Part shown: positions 1-7,566 of the stretch, in pieces | Layout of the letters: each line of letters starts with the position of its first letter | Numbering within the stretch: the stretch's first letter is position 1 | Source of the DNA: DATAES01 sp963721305 | GTDB lineage: Bacteria; Actinomycetota; Acidimicrobiia; Acidimicrobiales; JACDCH01 | Direction of reading: 5' to 3' | Assembly: GCA_963721305.1 (NCBI GenBank) | Contig: CAVRIR010000006.1 | Span: forward strand, 620,001-684,000 | DNA: 64,000 nt | Made by a program: the position numbers and the translations under genes | The notes under the pieces: model-generated | Databases searched by the model: none | Seen by the model: only the letters and a program-made list of their open reading frames with translations | Told to the model about the DNA's origin: nothing

Positions 1-369
1 TTCGAGGAGCTCCATCACGAGGTAGGCGGTTCCGGCTTCTTCGAACACCTCGTAGACGCGCACGATGCCGGGATGCTCGAACCGCGCGAGCACCGCGGCC
101 TCGCGCAGGAACCGCGCTTTCGACGCGGCGAACGCCTCTGCGCCTTTCGGGGGCGGGGTGATCACGCCGCCGTGGCGAACGGCGCCCTCGCAGAAGAGCT
201 CCTTCAACGCCACCGGGATCTGCAGCCGGTTGTCCCGCGCTGCGTACGTGATGCCGAAACCGCCACGGCCCAGCGTCCGTTGCACGACGAAGCGTCCGTG
301 TTGCAACGTTGCACCGCTGGGCAGCTCCAGCGGCACTGCGTGCGTCGTCGAAGGAGAGAGGTCGCTCAT
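1..369 (-). CDS. Serine/threonine protein kinase, N-terminal part
   Basis: The first 123 codons of a Hanks-type serine/threonine kinase are read leftward and run off the window edge. The ATG lies at 369-367. The glycine loop GRGGFG is at residues 34-39 and the ATP-anchoring lysine is in VALKE (K56). A typical alpha-C region follows (FLREAAVLARFEHPGIV), then the hinge-proximal AYLVMELLE at the cut edge. The catalytic loop and any sensor domain lie outside the window. About 18 residues precede the kinase fold, so the catalytic domain is at the N-terminus, as in PknB-like enzymes. Its substrate cannot be judged. It is divergent from the VOC gene that begins at 451. Confidence 0.85.
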   Translation of the reverse strand, partial: MSDLSPSTTHAVPLELPSGATLQHGRFVVQRTLGRGGFGITYAARDNRLQIPVALKELFCEGAVRHGGVITPPPKGAEAFAASKARFLREAAVLARFEHPGIVRVYEVFEEAGTAYLVMELLE

Positions 370-450
370 CGCCGGCTGCTTCACGGTAGCGGTACGGTCG
401 AGTTCCGTGTTTGCGACGATGGGCACCGGCCCGCAGGAGGTGACATCCGG

Positions 451-1113
451 GTGACGCGCTCGCCCACCATCGACAGCATCGTGATCGCGGATCCACCGGA
501 GACGTGGACGGCAGCGGGGTTCACGGTGTCGAACGAGGGGACATGCCGGGTCGGCTCGGTCTGCTTGCGCCTGGCCGGGCCTGACGCGGGCAAGCGCATC
601 GTGTCGTGGACGTTGCGCGACGTCCCGTCCTCGACGACCGCGATCGACGGGCTGCCGACCGCCGCGAGCTCCGACGAGATGCCGGCAAACCCACCGGTCA
701 GCCATGCCAACGGCGTCGAGCTCATCGACCATCTCGTGATTCTGTCCCCCGACGTCGACCGAACCGTTGCCGCGCTGAGCGCGGTCGGGGTCGAGCCCCG
801 CCGCACCCGGCAGATCGACGCGTCGCAGTACGGATTCGCGGCTCGCCAGACGTTCTTCCGCATGGGCGAGGTGATCCTCGAGCTCATCGGCGCGGACGAG
901 CCGATGGAGGGCGCGGACCATCGTCCTGCCGGCTTCTTCGGGCTGGCGTACACGGTGCGCGATCTGGATGCCACCGCAACGTTGCTGGCGGACCACATCG
1001 GCAACGTGAAGGACGCGGTGCAGCCGGGACGCAGGATCACGACGCTGCGGCACAAGGATCTCGGGATGTCCGTCGCCACCGCGTTCATGTCCGCGGGAGC
1101 AGGCGCGATCTGA
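451..1113 (+). CDS. VOC / glyoxalase-like domain protein
   Basis: A 220-residue protein with two successive modules of the vicinal-oxygen-chelate fold. The second is clearest, opening with IDHLVILSPDVDRTVAALSAVG followed by QTFFRMGEVILELIG. The family includes glyoxalase I, extradiol dioxygenases and lactoylglutathione lyase-like proteins. The metal ligands are not obvious enough to assign a reaction. The GTG at 451 was chosen because GCAGGAGG lies about ten bases upstream; the open frame further 5' overlaps the kinase promoter region and is low quality. It converges with the flavin reductase gene that ends at 1121. The function beyond the fold is unknown. Confidence 0.75.
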   Translation: MTRSPTIDSIVIADPPETWTAAGFTVSNEGTCRVGSVCLRLAGPDAGKRIVSWTLRDVPSSTTAIDGLPTAASSDEMPANPPVSHANGVELIDHLVILSPDVDRTVAALSAVGVEPRRTRQIDASQYGFAARQTFFRMGEVILELIGADEPMEGADHRPAGFFGLAYTVRDLDATATLLADHIGNVKDAVQPGRRITTLRHKDLGMSVATAFMSAGAGAI

Positions 1114-1120
1114 CCAGCGA

Positions 1121-1603
1121 TCACGGGGGATGTCCGGCTTCGACATCCCTGATCGCCCGGAACGTGAGTGGCTCGAGGCGCCCCGGATGGTCGACGACCT
1201 CGGGTTCGAGCACGAAACACACGTGATCCCCGCCGTCGTCCACGACATCGACGACGCGGCCGACGAACCGGTGCGGCGATCGATCCAGCAGCGGCACTCC
1301 GTGCGGGCCCGCCGTCCAGTCGCAGCGGGCGAACTTGTCGATCGCGTCGCCGGTCTCCGATCCGAACAGCGCCGCCAGCTCGTGCTCGGTCGCGCCTGGG
1401 AAGTGCACGCCGAGCGCCTCGCTCTCCAGCGCGACCGCGTACGTGTGGTTCGCGGTCGACATGAAAACGGCCCACCGCAGCGGGTCGATGCTGGCCTGGG
1501 TGTGGAAGCCCACGAGGCAACCCGACCGCTCGCCTGATCGCGAGGTGGCGGTCACGATGGCCATGGGGAAATCGAGGTCGCCGGCCAGCTCCGCGAGTGC
1601 CAT
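1121..1603 (-). CDS. Flavin reductase-like / FMN-binding split-barrel protein
   Basis: A 160-residue protein of the flavin reductase (FMN-binding split barrel) superfamily. The N-terminal DFPMAIVTATSRSGERSGCLVGFHTQASIDP is the usual strand pair followed by a small-residue loop that binds the flavin phosphate (SGCLVGF...ASIDPLRW). These proteins reduce FMN or FAD with NAD(P)H for a partner monooxygenase, or act as flavin- or heme-binding oxidoreductases. No monooxygenase is adjacent, so the partner is unknown. The gene is divergent from the gene at 1642 with 38 bp between starts. A short C-terminal tail follows the core. Confidence 0.75.
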   Translation of the reverse strand: MALAELAGDLDFPMAIVTATSRSGERSGCLVGFHTQASIDPLRWAVFMSTANHTYAVALESEALGVHFPGATEHELAALFGSETGDAIDKFARCDWTAGPHGVPLLDRSPHRFVGRVVDVVDDGGDHVCFVLEPEVVDHPGRLEPLTFRAIRDVEAGHPP

Positions 1604-1641
1604 CGAGCAGGGCTTACCCCGCCATGTAGCCTCCCGCGCGA

Positions 1642-2250
1642 ATGCTCGACCATGTGTTCACCGATGCGATCGGGGCGTTGCGCGACACGTTCGAGAACGC
1701 GCTGCTCGAGCGCCAGGCCTTCGAAGAGCGGTTCCAGGCCGATGTGCTGCTCGGCGATCTGACCTGGGAGACCAGTTACGGGCTCCCCGGCGAGGGCAGC
1801 CCTCCCCGGGTCCGGGCCGACATCACGCTCGACTGGCCGACCTGGGCACAGACCGCCTACCGGTCGTGGTACATCGGCGAGCCGCTCGAGGAAGGTCCCC
1901 GGATCGAGATCGAGATCGTCCTGCGGGTGCAGCGACTGTCGCAACCGCCGGACGCGTCCGCGGTGCTCGCGGTGCTGCCCGAGCGCAGCCCGAGCATCGG
2001 GGCCGACCCCCTGGAGCGCACCGGCCCGACCATCGAGACGATCTACGGCCACGACCTCGCCGAGTTCGAGTACGCCGTCGAGGTCAGTTACGAAGGCAGC
2101 TACGAGCTCGACGAGGCCACGCTGAAGGACGGCTCCGTGCTCGACGACCACTTCGGCGCGATGGGCGGCTGGATCGCGTCGACGCTCGTCCGGCTCGGTG
2201 ACATGAAGTTCGAGTTCCTTCCCCCTGACCCGGACGAGACGGACTCATGA
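1642..2250 (+). CDS. Hypothetical protein, acidic, two-gene operon with SMP-30
   Basis: A 202-residue soluble acidic protein that I do not recognise. There is no signal peptide, membrane segment or known motif. The N-terminal third (residues about 1-35) looks helical and the rest alternates short strands (WETSYGL, RADITLDWPTW, EIEIVLRVQ). Its last four bases overlap the ATG of the SMP-30-like gene (ATGA at 2247-2250), so the two are translationally coupled and probably work together. A TAGCCT hexamer at 1627-1632, nine bases before the ATG, could be the -10 of a leaderless transcript. Confidence 0.7.
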   Translation: MLDHVFTDAIGALRDTFENALLERQAFEERFQADVLLGDLTWETSYGLPGEGSPPRVRADITLDWPTWAQTAYRSWYIGEPLEEGPRIEIEIVLRVQRLSQPPDASAVLAVLPERSPSIGADPLERTGPTIETIYGHDLAEFEYAVEVSYEGSYELDEATLKDGSVLDDHFGAMGGWIASTLVRLGDMKFEFLPPDPDETDS

Positions 2251-3050
2251 GCGTGAACATCGATGTGCTGGTCGACGGGTACCAGCTCGTCGAGGGACCG
2301 CGGGTCGATGGCGATGGCAACGTGTGGTTCACGGAGGTGCTGGGCGGCGGCGTGCATCGTTGGTCGCCCGGGAGCGGCGCGGTTGAGACGGTCGTGCCCA
2401 AGCGGCGGGGTGTCGGCGGGCTGGCGCTGCACGCCGACGGAGGCGTCGTGGTCTCGGGCCGCGACATCACGCACGTGCGACCCGATGGCACGAACCGGCT
2501 GCTGTTCGCGCCACCCGAGGGTGTCACGGGGTTCAACGACATCGCGGCGACCGCTGACGGCACCGTGCTCGCCGGAGGCTTGCGCTTCATGCCGTTCACC
2601 GGCGAGGACGTCGTACCCGGCGCGTTCTGGCACATCACCGCGCCGGAGTCCGCCGAGTCGGTCCTGGAGGACGTCGGTTGGCCGAACGGCGTCGGCGACG
2701 ACGGCACGGCGTGGAGGTTCTGCGACTACCACCGCGGGACGGTGACCGTCGTGGCCCGAGATGGTTCCCGGCGCGTGCTCGCCACACCGAGCGGCGAGGC
2801 CGACGGACTCGCGTTCGACCACGACGGCGGAACGTGGGTCGCGCAACCGCGGAGCCATTCGCTCGTCCGGTTCGATCCGGACGGGGCCGTCGATCGCACC
2901 ATCGACCTTCCCGGCCGCCAACCGGCGAGCCTCGCGTTCGGCGACGACGCGATGTACGTGACGACGATCGCCGGCGACGGCGCGTCCGGCGCGCTGTTGC
3001 GGGTCGACGCCGGCGTGTCCGGACCGCGCCACCTCGTCGCCACCATCTAA
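2247..3050 (+). CDS. SMP-30/gluconolactonase/LRE family protein
   Basis: A 267-residue six-bladed beta-propeller of the SMP-30/gluconolactonase family. Visible landmarks are EGPRVDGDGNVWFTEVLGGG near the N-terminus (the metal-binding glutamate E is in VEGP), GFNDIAATADGTVLAGG in the middle, WPNGVGDDG and ADGLAFDHDGGTWVAQP. This order (EGP, N-D, N-G, D-G) is the metal-ligand pattern of SMP-30 lactonases. They hydrolyse sugar or other lactones in the cytoplasm or periplasm; no signal peptide is seen here. The gene is coupled to the preceding unknown gene by a 4-bp overlap. The substrate is unknown. Confidence 0.85.
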   Translation: MSVNIDVLVDGYQLVEGPRVDGDGNVWFTEVLGGGVHRWSPGSGAVETVVPKRRGVGGLALHADGGVVVSGRDITHVRPDGTNRLLFAPPEGVTGFNDIAATADGTVLAGGLRFMPFTGEDVVPGAFWHITAPESAESVLEDVGWPNGVGDDGTAWRFCDYHRGTVTVVARDGSRRVLATPSGEADGLAFDHDGGTWVAQPRSHSLVRFDPDGAVDRTIDLPGRQPASLAFGDDAMYVTTIAGDGASGALLRVDAGVSGPRHLVATI

Positions 3051-3090
3051 CTGGTGCTAGCCAACTCCCAACTGGTACTCGCCAACTCCG
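3049..3090. repeat. Imperfect 21-bp tandem duplication
   Basis: Two adjacent 21-bp units (3049-3069 and 3070-3090) differ at three positions; each begins AACTGGT and ends GCCAACTCC. They start at the stop codon of the SMP-30-like gene and run straight into the 51-bp dispersed repeat. Confidence 0.7.
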
Positions 3091-3134
3091 GGGAGAAACG
3101 GGCGCCATGGCGCCCGTTTCCATCCAACATTCAC
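3084..3134. repeat. 51-bp dispersed repeat, copy 1, with 26-bp perfect palindrome
   Basis: This 51-bp segment is identical base for base to 11202-11252. Its core (3095-3120) is a perfect 26-bp palindrome centred on GGCGCCATGGCGCC, which can form a strong hairpin on either strand. There is no T-run, as is common for actinobacterial terminators. It lies just after the SMP-30-like gene, which suits a terminator. The ATG inside the palindrome is in frame with the next gene but is probably not its start, because the second copy of the repeat has no such gene after it. Confidence 0.8.
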
Positions 3135-3148
3135 TCGAGGGGGACGCC

Positions 3149-3934
3149 GTGTCGGAAGAAGTGGTGGTGATGGGGGTCGAGGACGGGATCGCGACGGTCA
3201 CGCTCAACCGGCCTGACGCGCGCAACGCGCTGTCACGCGAAGTGCTGCGACTGCTTCCTCGCATCGCGCGTGAGTGCGACGAGCGCGACGACGTGCACGT
3301 CGTCATCCTCACCGGAGCCGATCCGGCGTTCTGCGCGGGACTCGATTTGAAGGAGCTCGGCAGCAGCGAGGGTCGCGGCCAGGGCATGGCCGACCCGCCC
3401 GCCGATCGCCGCGGTCCGATTCCCCAGATCAGCAAGCCCATCATCGGAGCGATCAACGGCGTCGCCATCACCGGCGGCTTCGAGCTTGCGCTCAACTGCG
3501 ACTTCCTCATCGCGTCCGACCGAGCGCGGTTCGCCGACACGCACACCCGAGTCGGGATCCAACCGGGATGGGGGCTCACGGTGCTCCTGCGCGAAGCCGT
3601 GGGGATCCGGCGAGCTCGCGAGCTGAGCGCGACCGGGAATTTCCTCGACGCGCCGACGGCGCTCACGTGGGGACTCGTCAACCACGTCGTCCCGCACGAG
3701 CAACTGCTCCCGTTCTGCCGCCAGTTGGCCGCAGACATCGCGTCGAACGATCCCGCGGGCGTGTCCCAGATCCTGTCGACCTACGCAAAGGGATCACTCG
3801 GTACGGACGAGGACGCATGGGCGATCGAAGCTCGGGTGGCGCGCGACTGGATGGCGGGCGGACACGGCTCGGCCGACGAAGTGGCGCGCCGGCGCGAAGA
3901 GGTCATGGCGAGAGGCCGCGGCCAGGTGCAGTAG
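3149..3934 (+). CDS. Enoyl-CoA hydratase/isomerase family protein
   Basis: A 261-residue crotonase-fold protein. The first oxyanion-hole segment is PAFCAGLDLKEL and the second is GVAITGGFELALNCDFLIAS. These enzymes hydrate enoyl-CoA thioesters in beta-oxidation or carry out related isomerase and hydrolase reactions. An acidic residue at the usual second-loop position is compatible with catalysis. The GTG at 3149 follows a GAGGGGG ribosome-binding site at 3137-3143. The alternative ATG at 3107 would place the first codons inside the palindromic repeat and is rejected. The lipoprotein gene begins ten bases downstream. The exact acyl-CoA substrate is unknown. Confidence 0.88.
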   Translation: MSEEVVVMGVEDGIATVTLNRPDARNALSREVLRLLPRIARECDERDDVHVVILTGADPAFCAGLDLKELGSSEGRGQGMADPPADRRGPIPQISKPIIGAINGVAITGGFELALNCDFLIASDRARFADTHTRVGIQPGWGLTVLLREAVGIRRARELSATGNFLDAPTALTWGLVNHVVPHEQLLPFCRQLAADIASNDPAGVSQILSTYAKGSLGTDEDAWAIEARVARDWMAGGHGSADEVARRREEVMARGRGQVQ

Positions 3935-3943
3935 AAAATCCCG

Positions 3944-4531
3944 ATGCACAAACGCCTGGGGGCTTGCTTCGCCGGTCTGGCACTGTTCGCGGTCGTCTGC
4001 ACCGGCTGCAGCGGCGGCGGGAGCGGGAAGCTGAAGGCCGACGACTTCGCGAACAAGACGTGTTCGGATCTCGAGGACTGGGGCAACGCGCTGAAGGACA
4101 CGTTCAGCGACCTCCAGCACATCTCCAGCTCCTCCGACCCCGAGACCGTCCTGAAGAAGCTGAGCAGCGACCTGGGTGATGTCGACAAGGCCACCGCGAC
4201 GCTGGCCACGAACATCGACCAGCGGGGTGCACCCGACGTAGCCAGCGGCGATGCGGTGAAGCTGAGCCTCGTCAAGGCGTTCAACGACTTCCGGACCGCG
4301 GCGCGCAACACCCGCACGAAGGTCGACAACTTCGACCTCGCGAACGCGAACTCCGACGACGTCGACTCGTTCTCGAGCGACCTCGACAACTTCGGCAGTC
4401 AGACCGACAATGCGTTCAAGGGTCTCAACGACCTGAGCGACAACAGCGACCTCAACAGCGCCTTCAGCGACTCCAAGGTGTGCGGCGACGCCCAGAGCGT
4501 GTTCAGCGACTTCTCGAACCTCTCGTCCTAG
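3944..4531 (+). CDS. Putative lipoprotein, Ser/Asp-rich
   Basis: A 195-residue exported protein. It has a basic N-terminus (MHKR), a hydrophobic stretch and the lipobox-like VCTGC, so cysteine 22 is probably acylated; the -3 cysteine is unusual. The mature part is helical and rich in Asp, Ser and Asn (repeated DxF/DLDNF motifs) and contains two further cysteines, in TCSDLEDWG and VCGDAQS, that could form a disulfide. Actinobacteria carry many such small envelope lipoproteins of unknown role. It starts 10 bp after the enoyl-CoA hydratase and ends just before the 48-bp palindromic repeat. Confidence 0.7.
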   Translation: MHKRLGACFAGLALFAVVCTGCSGGGSGKLKADDFANKTCSDLEDWGNALKDTFSDLQHISSSSDPETVLKKLSSDLGDVDKATATLATNIDQRGAPDVASGDAVKLSLVKAFNDFRTAARNTRTKVDNFDLANANSDDVDSFSSDLDNFGSQTDNAFKGLNDLSDNSDLNSAFSDSKVCGDAQSVFSDFSNLSS

Positions 4532-4544
4532 ACCTCAAAACGCG

Positions 4545-4592
4545 GTTCTGGCGTCAGATCCGGCGGATATCCGCCGCTTCCGACGCCAGAAC
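4545..4592. repeat. 48-bp nested palindromic repeat, copy 1
   Basis: An outer inverted repeat (GTTCTGGCGTC at 4545-4555, GACGCCAGAAC at 4582-4592) encloses a perfect 16-bp palindrome at 4561-4576 centred on GGATATCC. It lies between two convergent genes. A second copy at 33970-34017 has the same length and differs at four positions. It could act as a bidirectional terminator or be a REP-like mobile repeat. Confidence 0.8.
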
Positions 4593-4613
4593 GGGTGACA
4601 GCGAGTCGGCTGA

Positions 4614-5762
4614 TCAGGCGGTTTCGGCTTCGGCGGCCGCGCGGTCTTTGGCCACCTCGTCGAGAAGCTCGTACTCCTCGCCCGTGTCGGTCCAGTCCTC
4701 GAACTGGATGACGTTGATCTCAGAGAATTTGCGGCGCAGCCAATGGTCGTTGCGGTCGAGCAGGCCGAGCTTCTTGCAGTTCGGCACGATCTTCGAGAAC
4801 AGGAGCTGCTGGAACGGATCGTCGTTCTTGTTGACCTCGTTCTCGAGCTGCAGCTTGACCATCGTGCGAACGTTGACGCCCATGCGCTCCCACACTTCCT
4901 GCTGCAGGAACCGATCGCGCATGCGCACGGCGGCTTCGAACGCGAACTGCTGGCGCTCGAGCATCTCGGCGTCGGACAGGCCCTCGTAGTACTCCTTCAA
5001 CGAGAGCACACCGAAGGCGACGTGCCGAGCCTCGTCGCTCATGACGTAGCGGAGGAGCTGCTTGAGCAGGGGCTCTTCGGTGAGCATGTGCATGAACCCG
5101 AACGCGGCGAGCGCAAGGCCTTCCACCATGATCTGCATGCCGAGGTAGGTCATGTCCCACCGGCTGTCGTTGATGATGTCGTCGAGCAGCATTCGCAGGT
5201 GGGCGTTGATCGGGTAGTGCCCGGTCAGCTTGGTGTCGAGGTACTTGGCGAACACCTCGACGTGACGGGCCTCGTCCATCACCTGCGTCGACGCGTAGTA
5301 CTTGGCGTCGATCCACGGCACGGTCTCGACGATCTTCGCGGTGCACAGCAGCGCGCCCTGTTCGCCGTGCATGAACTGGCTCATGGTCCAGTTCTGGCCC
5401 TCGATCCGGCTCTGGTTCCACTCCTTCTCGCCCCAGTTGTGGAGCGGACCACCGGGAGCCCTCGCGGCGACCAGCACGGGATCGGTGTCGGGATCCATCG
5501 GCGCGTTGGCGGCGACCTTCTCGACGTCGACCTCGGTGTCCCACGGGAGATCGGTCTCGCCGTTCCACTGCGACACCTTGGCCTTCTCGTACAGCTTGTT
5601 GAGCGCCGGCCGCGCCCCCTTCTCGTAGTCCCAAGTGAAGATGGCGTCGGCGTTGTCCGCCACGACGTGGAGGAGTGCGTCGACATCATCGTTGGTGATG
5701 GCGAGGATCGCCTCGAGGTCGTTGGCCTCTTCGCGGCCGAGGATTTCTTGGTTGGTGGCCAT
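4614..5762 (-). CDS. Ferritin-like diiron protein (R2-like oxygenase/oxidase fold)
   Basis: A 382-residue protein of the ferritin-like superfamily with a complete diiron ligand set in two helix pairs: E134 (HGEQGALL), E164/H167 (DEARHVEVF), E214 (MVEGLALAA) and E244/H247 (DEARHVAF). The repeated E...DEARH pattern is that of ribonucleotide reductase R2-like, AurF-like and related oxidases or N-oxygenases. The protein is cytoplasmic. Its substrate cannot be inferred. The TetR gene lies immediately upstream on the same strand (6-bp gap), so the regulator probably controls this gene as well as itself. The AT-containing TetR promoter at 6401-6414 would serve both. Confidence 0.85.
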   Translation of the reverse strand: MATNQEILGREEANDLEAILAITNDDVDALLHVVADNADAIFTWDYEKGARPALNKLYEKAKVSQWNGETDLPWDTEVDVEKVAANAPMDPDTDPVLVAARAPGGPLHNWGEKEWNQSRIEGQNWTMSQFMHGEQGALLCTAKIVETVPWIDAKYYASTQVMDEARHVEVFAKYLDTKLTGHYPINAHLRMLLDDIINDSRWDMTYLGMQIMVEGLALAAFGFMHMLTEEPLLKQLLRYVMSDEARHVAFGVLSLKEYYEGLSDAEMLERQQFAFEAAVRMRDRFLQQEVWERMGVNVRTMVKLQLENEVNKNDDPFQQLLFSKIVPNCKKLGLLDRNDHWLRRKFSEINVIQFEDWTDTGEEYELLDEVAKDRAAAEAETA

Positions 5763-5768
5763 GACGGG

Positions 5769-6392
5769 TCAGTCCCCTTTGTGGGTGGGTTCCGGCGGCG
5801 CGATCGCACCGACCAGACGGTTGATGAGTCGCTCCCAAGGCTCGGCGCCGGGGAGCGAGATGGAGATGGCGTCGTAGAGCAGGAATCCCAAGCCGACGGC
5901 GTGGCAGAAGCGCACGAGCGACTTGGTGTCGAGATCGCGGTCGATGCTGCCGTCGAGCTTCGCTTCCTCGACGAGCTCCGCGAGCACGGAAGCGCGCTCC
6001 TCGATGAGGCGCCCGAGCTGGACGTGGACCTCGGGGTCGCGGCGAGCGGCGACGAAGGCTTCGAGCAACAGCGCGCCCTCGTCATGGACGTCGTCAGGGC
6101 AATCCTGGGCGACGAGGTGCGAGCCGACGGCGCGGAGGATGTCGGAGGCGTGACCCTCGTAGCGGTGCTGGGCGAAGAGCTCGTCCAGCTCGTCGGTCGT
6201 GCGGGACTCGATCGCCGCCTGGAGCAGGTCGGCCTTGCCCGTGAACCGACCGTAGATGGCGCCGGTGGTCAGGCCTGCCCGGCGGGCGATCTCCTGGACG
6301 CCGGCGCGGTCGTAGCCCTTCTCGGCGAACACGGTGGCGGCCGCATCGAGCAGTCGATCCCGCGTCGCATCACCGGTCTCGGCAAGGGCCAT
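5769..6392 (-). CDS. TetR family transcriptional regulator
   Basis: A 207-residue TetR-type repressor. The N-terminal helix-turn-helix covers roughly residues 9-55 (RDRLLDAAATVFAEKGYD, then VQEIARRAGLTTGAIYGRF). The rest is the helical ligand-binding and dimerisation domain. It is first in a two-gene operon with the diiron protein, so a lipophilic or aromatic substrate of that enzyme is a reasonable guess for the inducer. The start is supported by a -10-like TATCGT eight bases upstream, which suggests a leaderless mRNA. Confidence 0.9.
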   Translation of the reverse strand: MALAETGDATRDRLLDAAATVFAEKGYDRAGVQEIARRAGLTTGAIYGRFTGKADLLQAAIESRTTDELDELFAQHRYEGHASDILRAVGSHLVAQDCPDDVHDEGALLLEAFVAARRDPEVHVQLGRLIEERASVLAELVEEAKLDGSIDRDLDTKSLVRFCHAVGLGFLLYDAISISLPGAEPWERLINRLVGAIAPPEPTHKGD

Positions 6393-6400
6393 CGATCGCG

Positions 6401-6414
6401 ACGATAACGATTAT
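6401..6414 (-). promoter_or_regulatory. Leaderless -10 and possible TetR operator
   Basis: On the minus strand the hexamer TATCGT (6406-6401) ends eight bases before the TetR ATG, the spacing of a leaderless start. It overlaps an unusually AT-rich 11-bp inverted repeat, ATAA-CGA-TTAT (6404-6414). This is a plausible autoregulatory operator for the TetR gene. Confidence 0.5.
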
Positions 6415-6506
6415 TACCGCAGGTGAAAAGCCCAAAACCGGAGTGAAACGTGTCACAGGACTGATGCATGCTCCGGGCGTCGCTGCGCTCCTGCCTCCGC
6501 ATGACG

Positions 6507-6538
6507 GCCGGCCCGCCGCTGGCGCTTCCCGGGCCGGC
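6507..6538 (-). terminator. Hairpin after the PfkB kinase gene
   Basis: A 9-bp GC-only stem (6507-6515 with 6530-6538) and a 14-base loop lie just beyond the kinase stop codon on the minus strand. No T-tract follows. It is probably an intrinsic terminator of the GC-rich type. Confidence 0.5.
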
Positions 6539-6550
6539 GGCGCCTCCGGA

Positions 6551-7546
6551 CTAGCCGGCAAGCAGCTCCTTCATCAGGAGCTTGAGGTCGGCCTGGGGTC
6601 GCGGGCCGATGTGGGCGATGACCTCGCCGGCGGCGACCGACCCGAGCCGGGCGCAGGTGGCGATGTCGTGTCCGTGAGTCAGGCCGAACAGCGCCCCGGC
6701 GGCGAACTGGTCGCCGGCGCCGGTGGTGTCCACGACCGGTCCCTGGGGATGCGCACCGACCACGTGGACCTTGTCGCCCTCGGCGGCGACCGCGCCCGCG
6801 GGCCCACGGGTGAGGAACGACAATCCGCAGTCCGCCCGAGCCCGCGCCAAGGCGTCGTCGAAGTGGTCGACCTCGTACAACGAACGGATCTCGGCGTCGT
6901 TGGCGAAGAGGATGTCAACGGAGCTCCGGATGAGATCGAGGAACTCCTGCCGGTGGCGCTCGACACAGAAACCGTCGGACAGGGTGAGCGCCACCTTGTT
7001 GCCTGCCTCCCTGGCCACGCGCATGACGAGGCGGATGGCCTCCTTCGTGGGCTCACGGTCCCAGAGGTAGCCCTCGCAGTAGACGATGCTCGCCTTGGCG
7101 ACGAACTGTGGATCGATGTCGCTGGCGTCCACCTCGGCCGCGATGCCGAGCGAGGTGCTCATCGTCCGCTTCGCGTCCGGGGTGACGACGATCAGCGAGC
7201 GGCCCGTCGGCAGTCCCTCCGGCGCGGGCCTCACCTCGAAGGCGACGCCCGAGGCGCGGATGTCGTGGGCGTACACCTCGCCGAGCTGATCGGCCCGCAC
7301 CCTGCCGATGAAGGCGGCGCGGCCTCCGAGACCGGCGAGGCCGACGACCGTGTTGGCCGCCGATCCTCCTGATGTCTCGATTCCGGGGGGCATCGCCGCG
7401 TACAGCCGCTCGGCCTGATCGGCATCGATGAGCTGCATGGAATCCTTGGCCAGACCGTGCGCGACGATGAACGCGTCGTCGACCTCGGCGATGACGTCGA
7501 CAAGCGCGTTGCCGACGGCGAGCACGTCATACGTGGGGTCCGTCAC
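6551..7546 (-). CDS. PfkB family carbohydrate/adenosine kinase
   Basis: A 331-residue PfkB/ribokinase-family kinase. The N-terminus reads VLAVGNALVDVIAEV, the substrate lid region holds SGGSAANTVVGLAGLG, and the C-terminal signature DTTGAGDQFAAG carries the catalytic aspartate and anion hole. Proteins with this GNALVD opening are often annotated as adenosine kinase or sugar kinases; the substrate is not fixed by sequence alone. I prefer the GTG at 7546-7544 to the ATG six codons upstream because TACGCT ends seven bases before the GTG and the ATG would fall inside the shared promoter. It is divergent from the aminopeptidase gene. Confidence 0.85.
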   Translation of the reverse strand: MTDPTYDVLAVGNALVDVIAEVDDAFIVAHGLAKDSMQLIDADQAERLYAAMPPGIETSGGSAANTVVGLAGLGGRAAFIGRVRADQLGEVYAHDIRASGVAFEVRPAPEGLPTGRSLIVVTPDAKRTMSTSLGIAAEVDASDIDPQFVAKASIVYCEGYLWDREPTKEAIRLVMRVAREAGNKVALTLSDGFCVERHRQEFLDLIRSSVDILFANDAEIRSLYEVDHFDDALARARADCGLSFLTRGPAGAVAAEGDKVHVVGAHPQGPVVDTTGAGDQFAAGALFGLTHGHDIATCARLGSVAAGEVIAHIGPRPQADLKLLMKELLAG

Positions 7547-7552
7547 GGCCGG

Positions 7553-7559
7553 TAGCGTA
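7553..7559. promoter_or_regulatory. Overlapping bidirectional -10 element (TAGCGTA)
   Basis: Only 20 bp separate the start codons of the divergent kinase and aminopeptidase genes. The heptamer TAGCGTA reads TAGCGT on the plus strand, eight bases before the GTG at 7567. It reads TACGCT on the minus strand, seven bases before the GTG at 7546. Both fit TANNNT -10 elements of leaderless transcripts, so one symmetric element probably serves both genes. Confidence 0.6.
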
Positions 7560-7566
7560 CGCATCC

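Noticed and set aside
3107..3148. ATG inside the 51-bp palindrome as start of the enoyl-CoA hydratase
   Set aside because: The second copy of the same repeat has this ATG without a gene after it; the GTG at 3149 has a proper ribosome-binding site.
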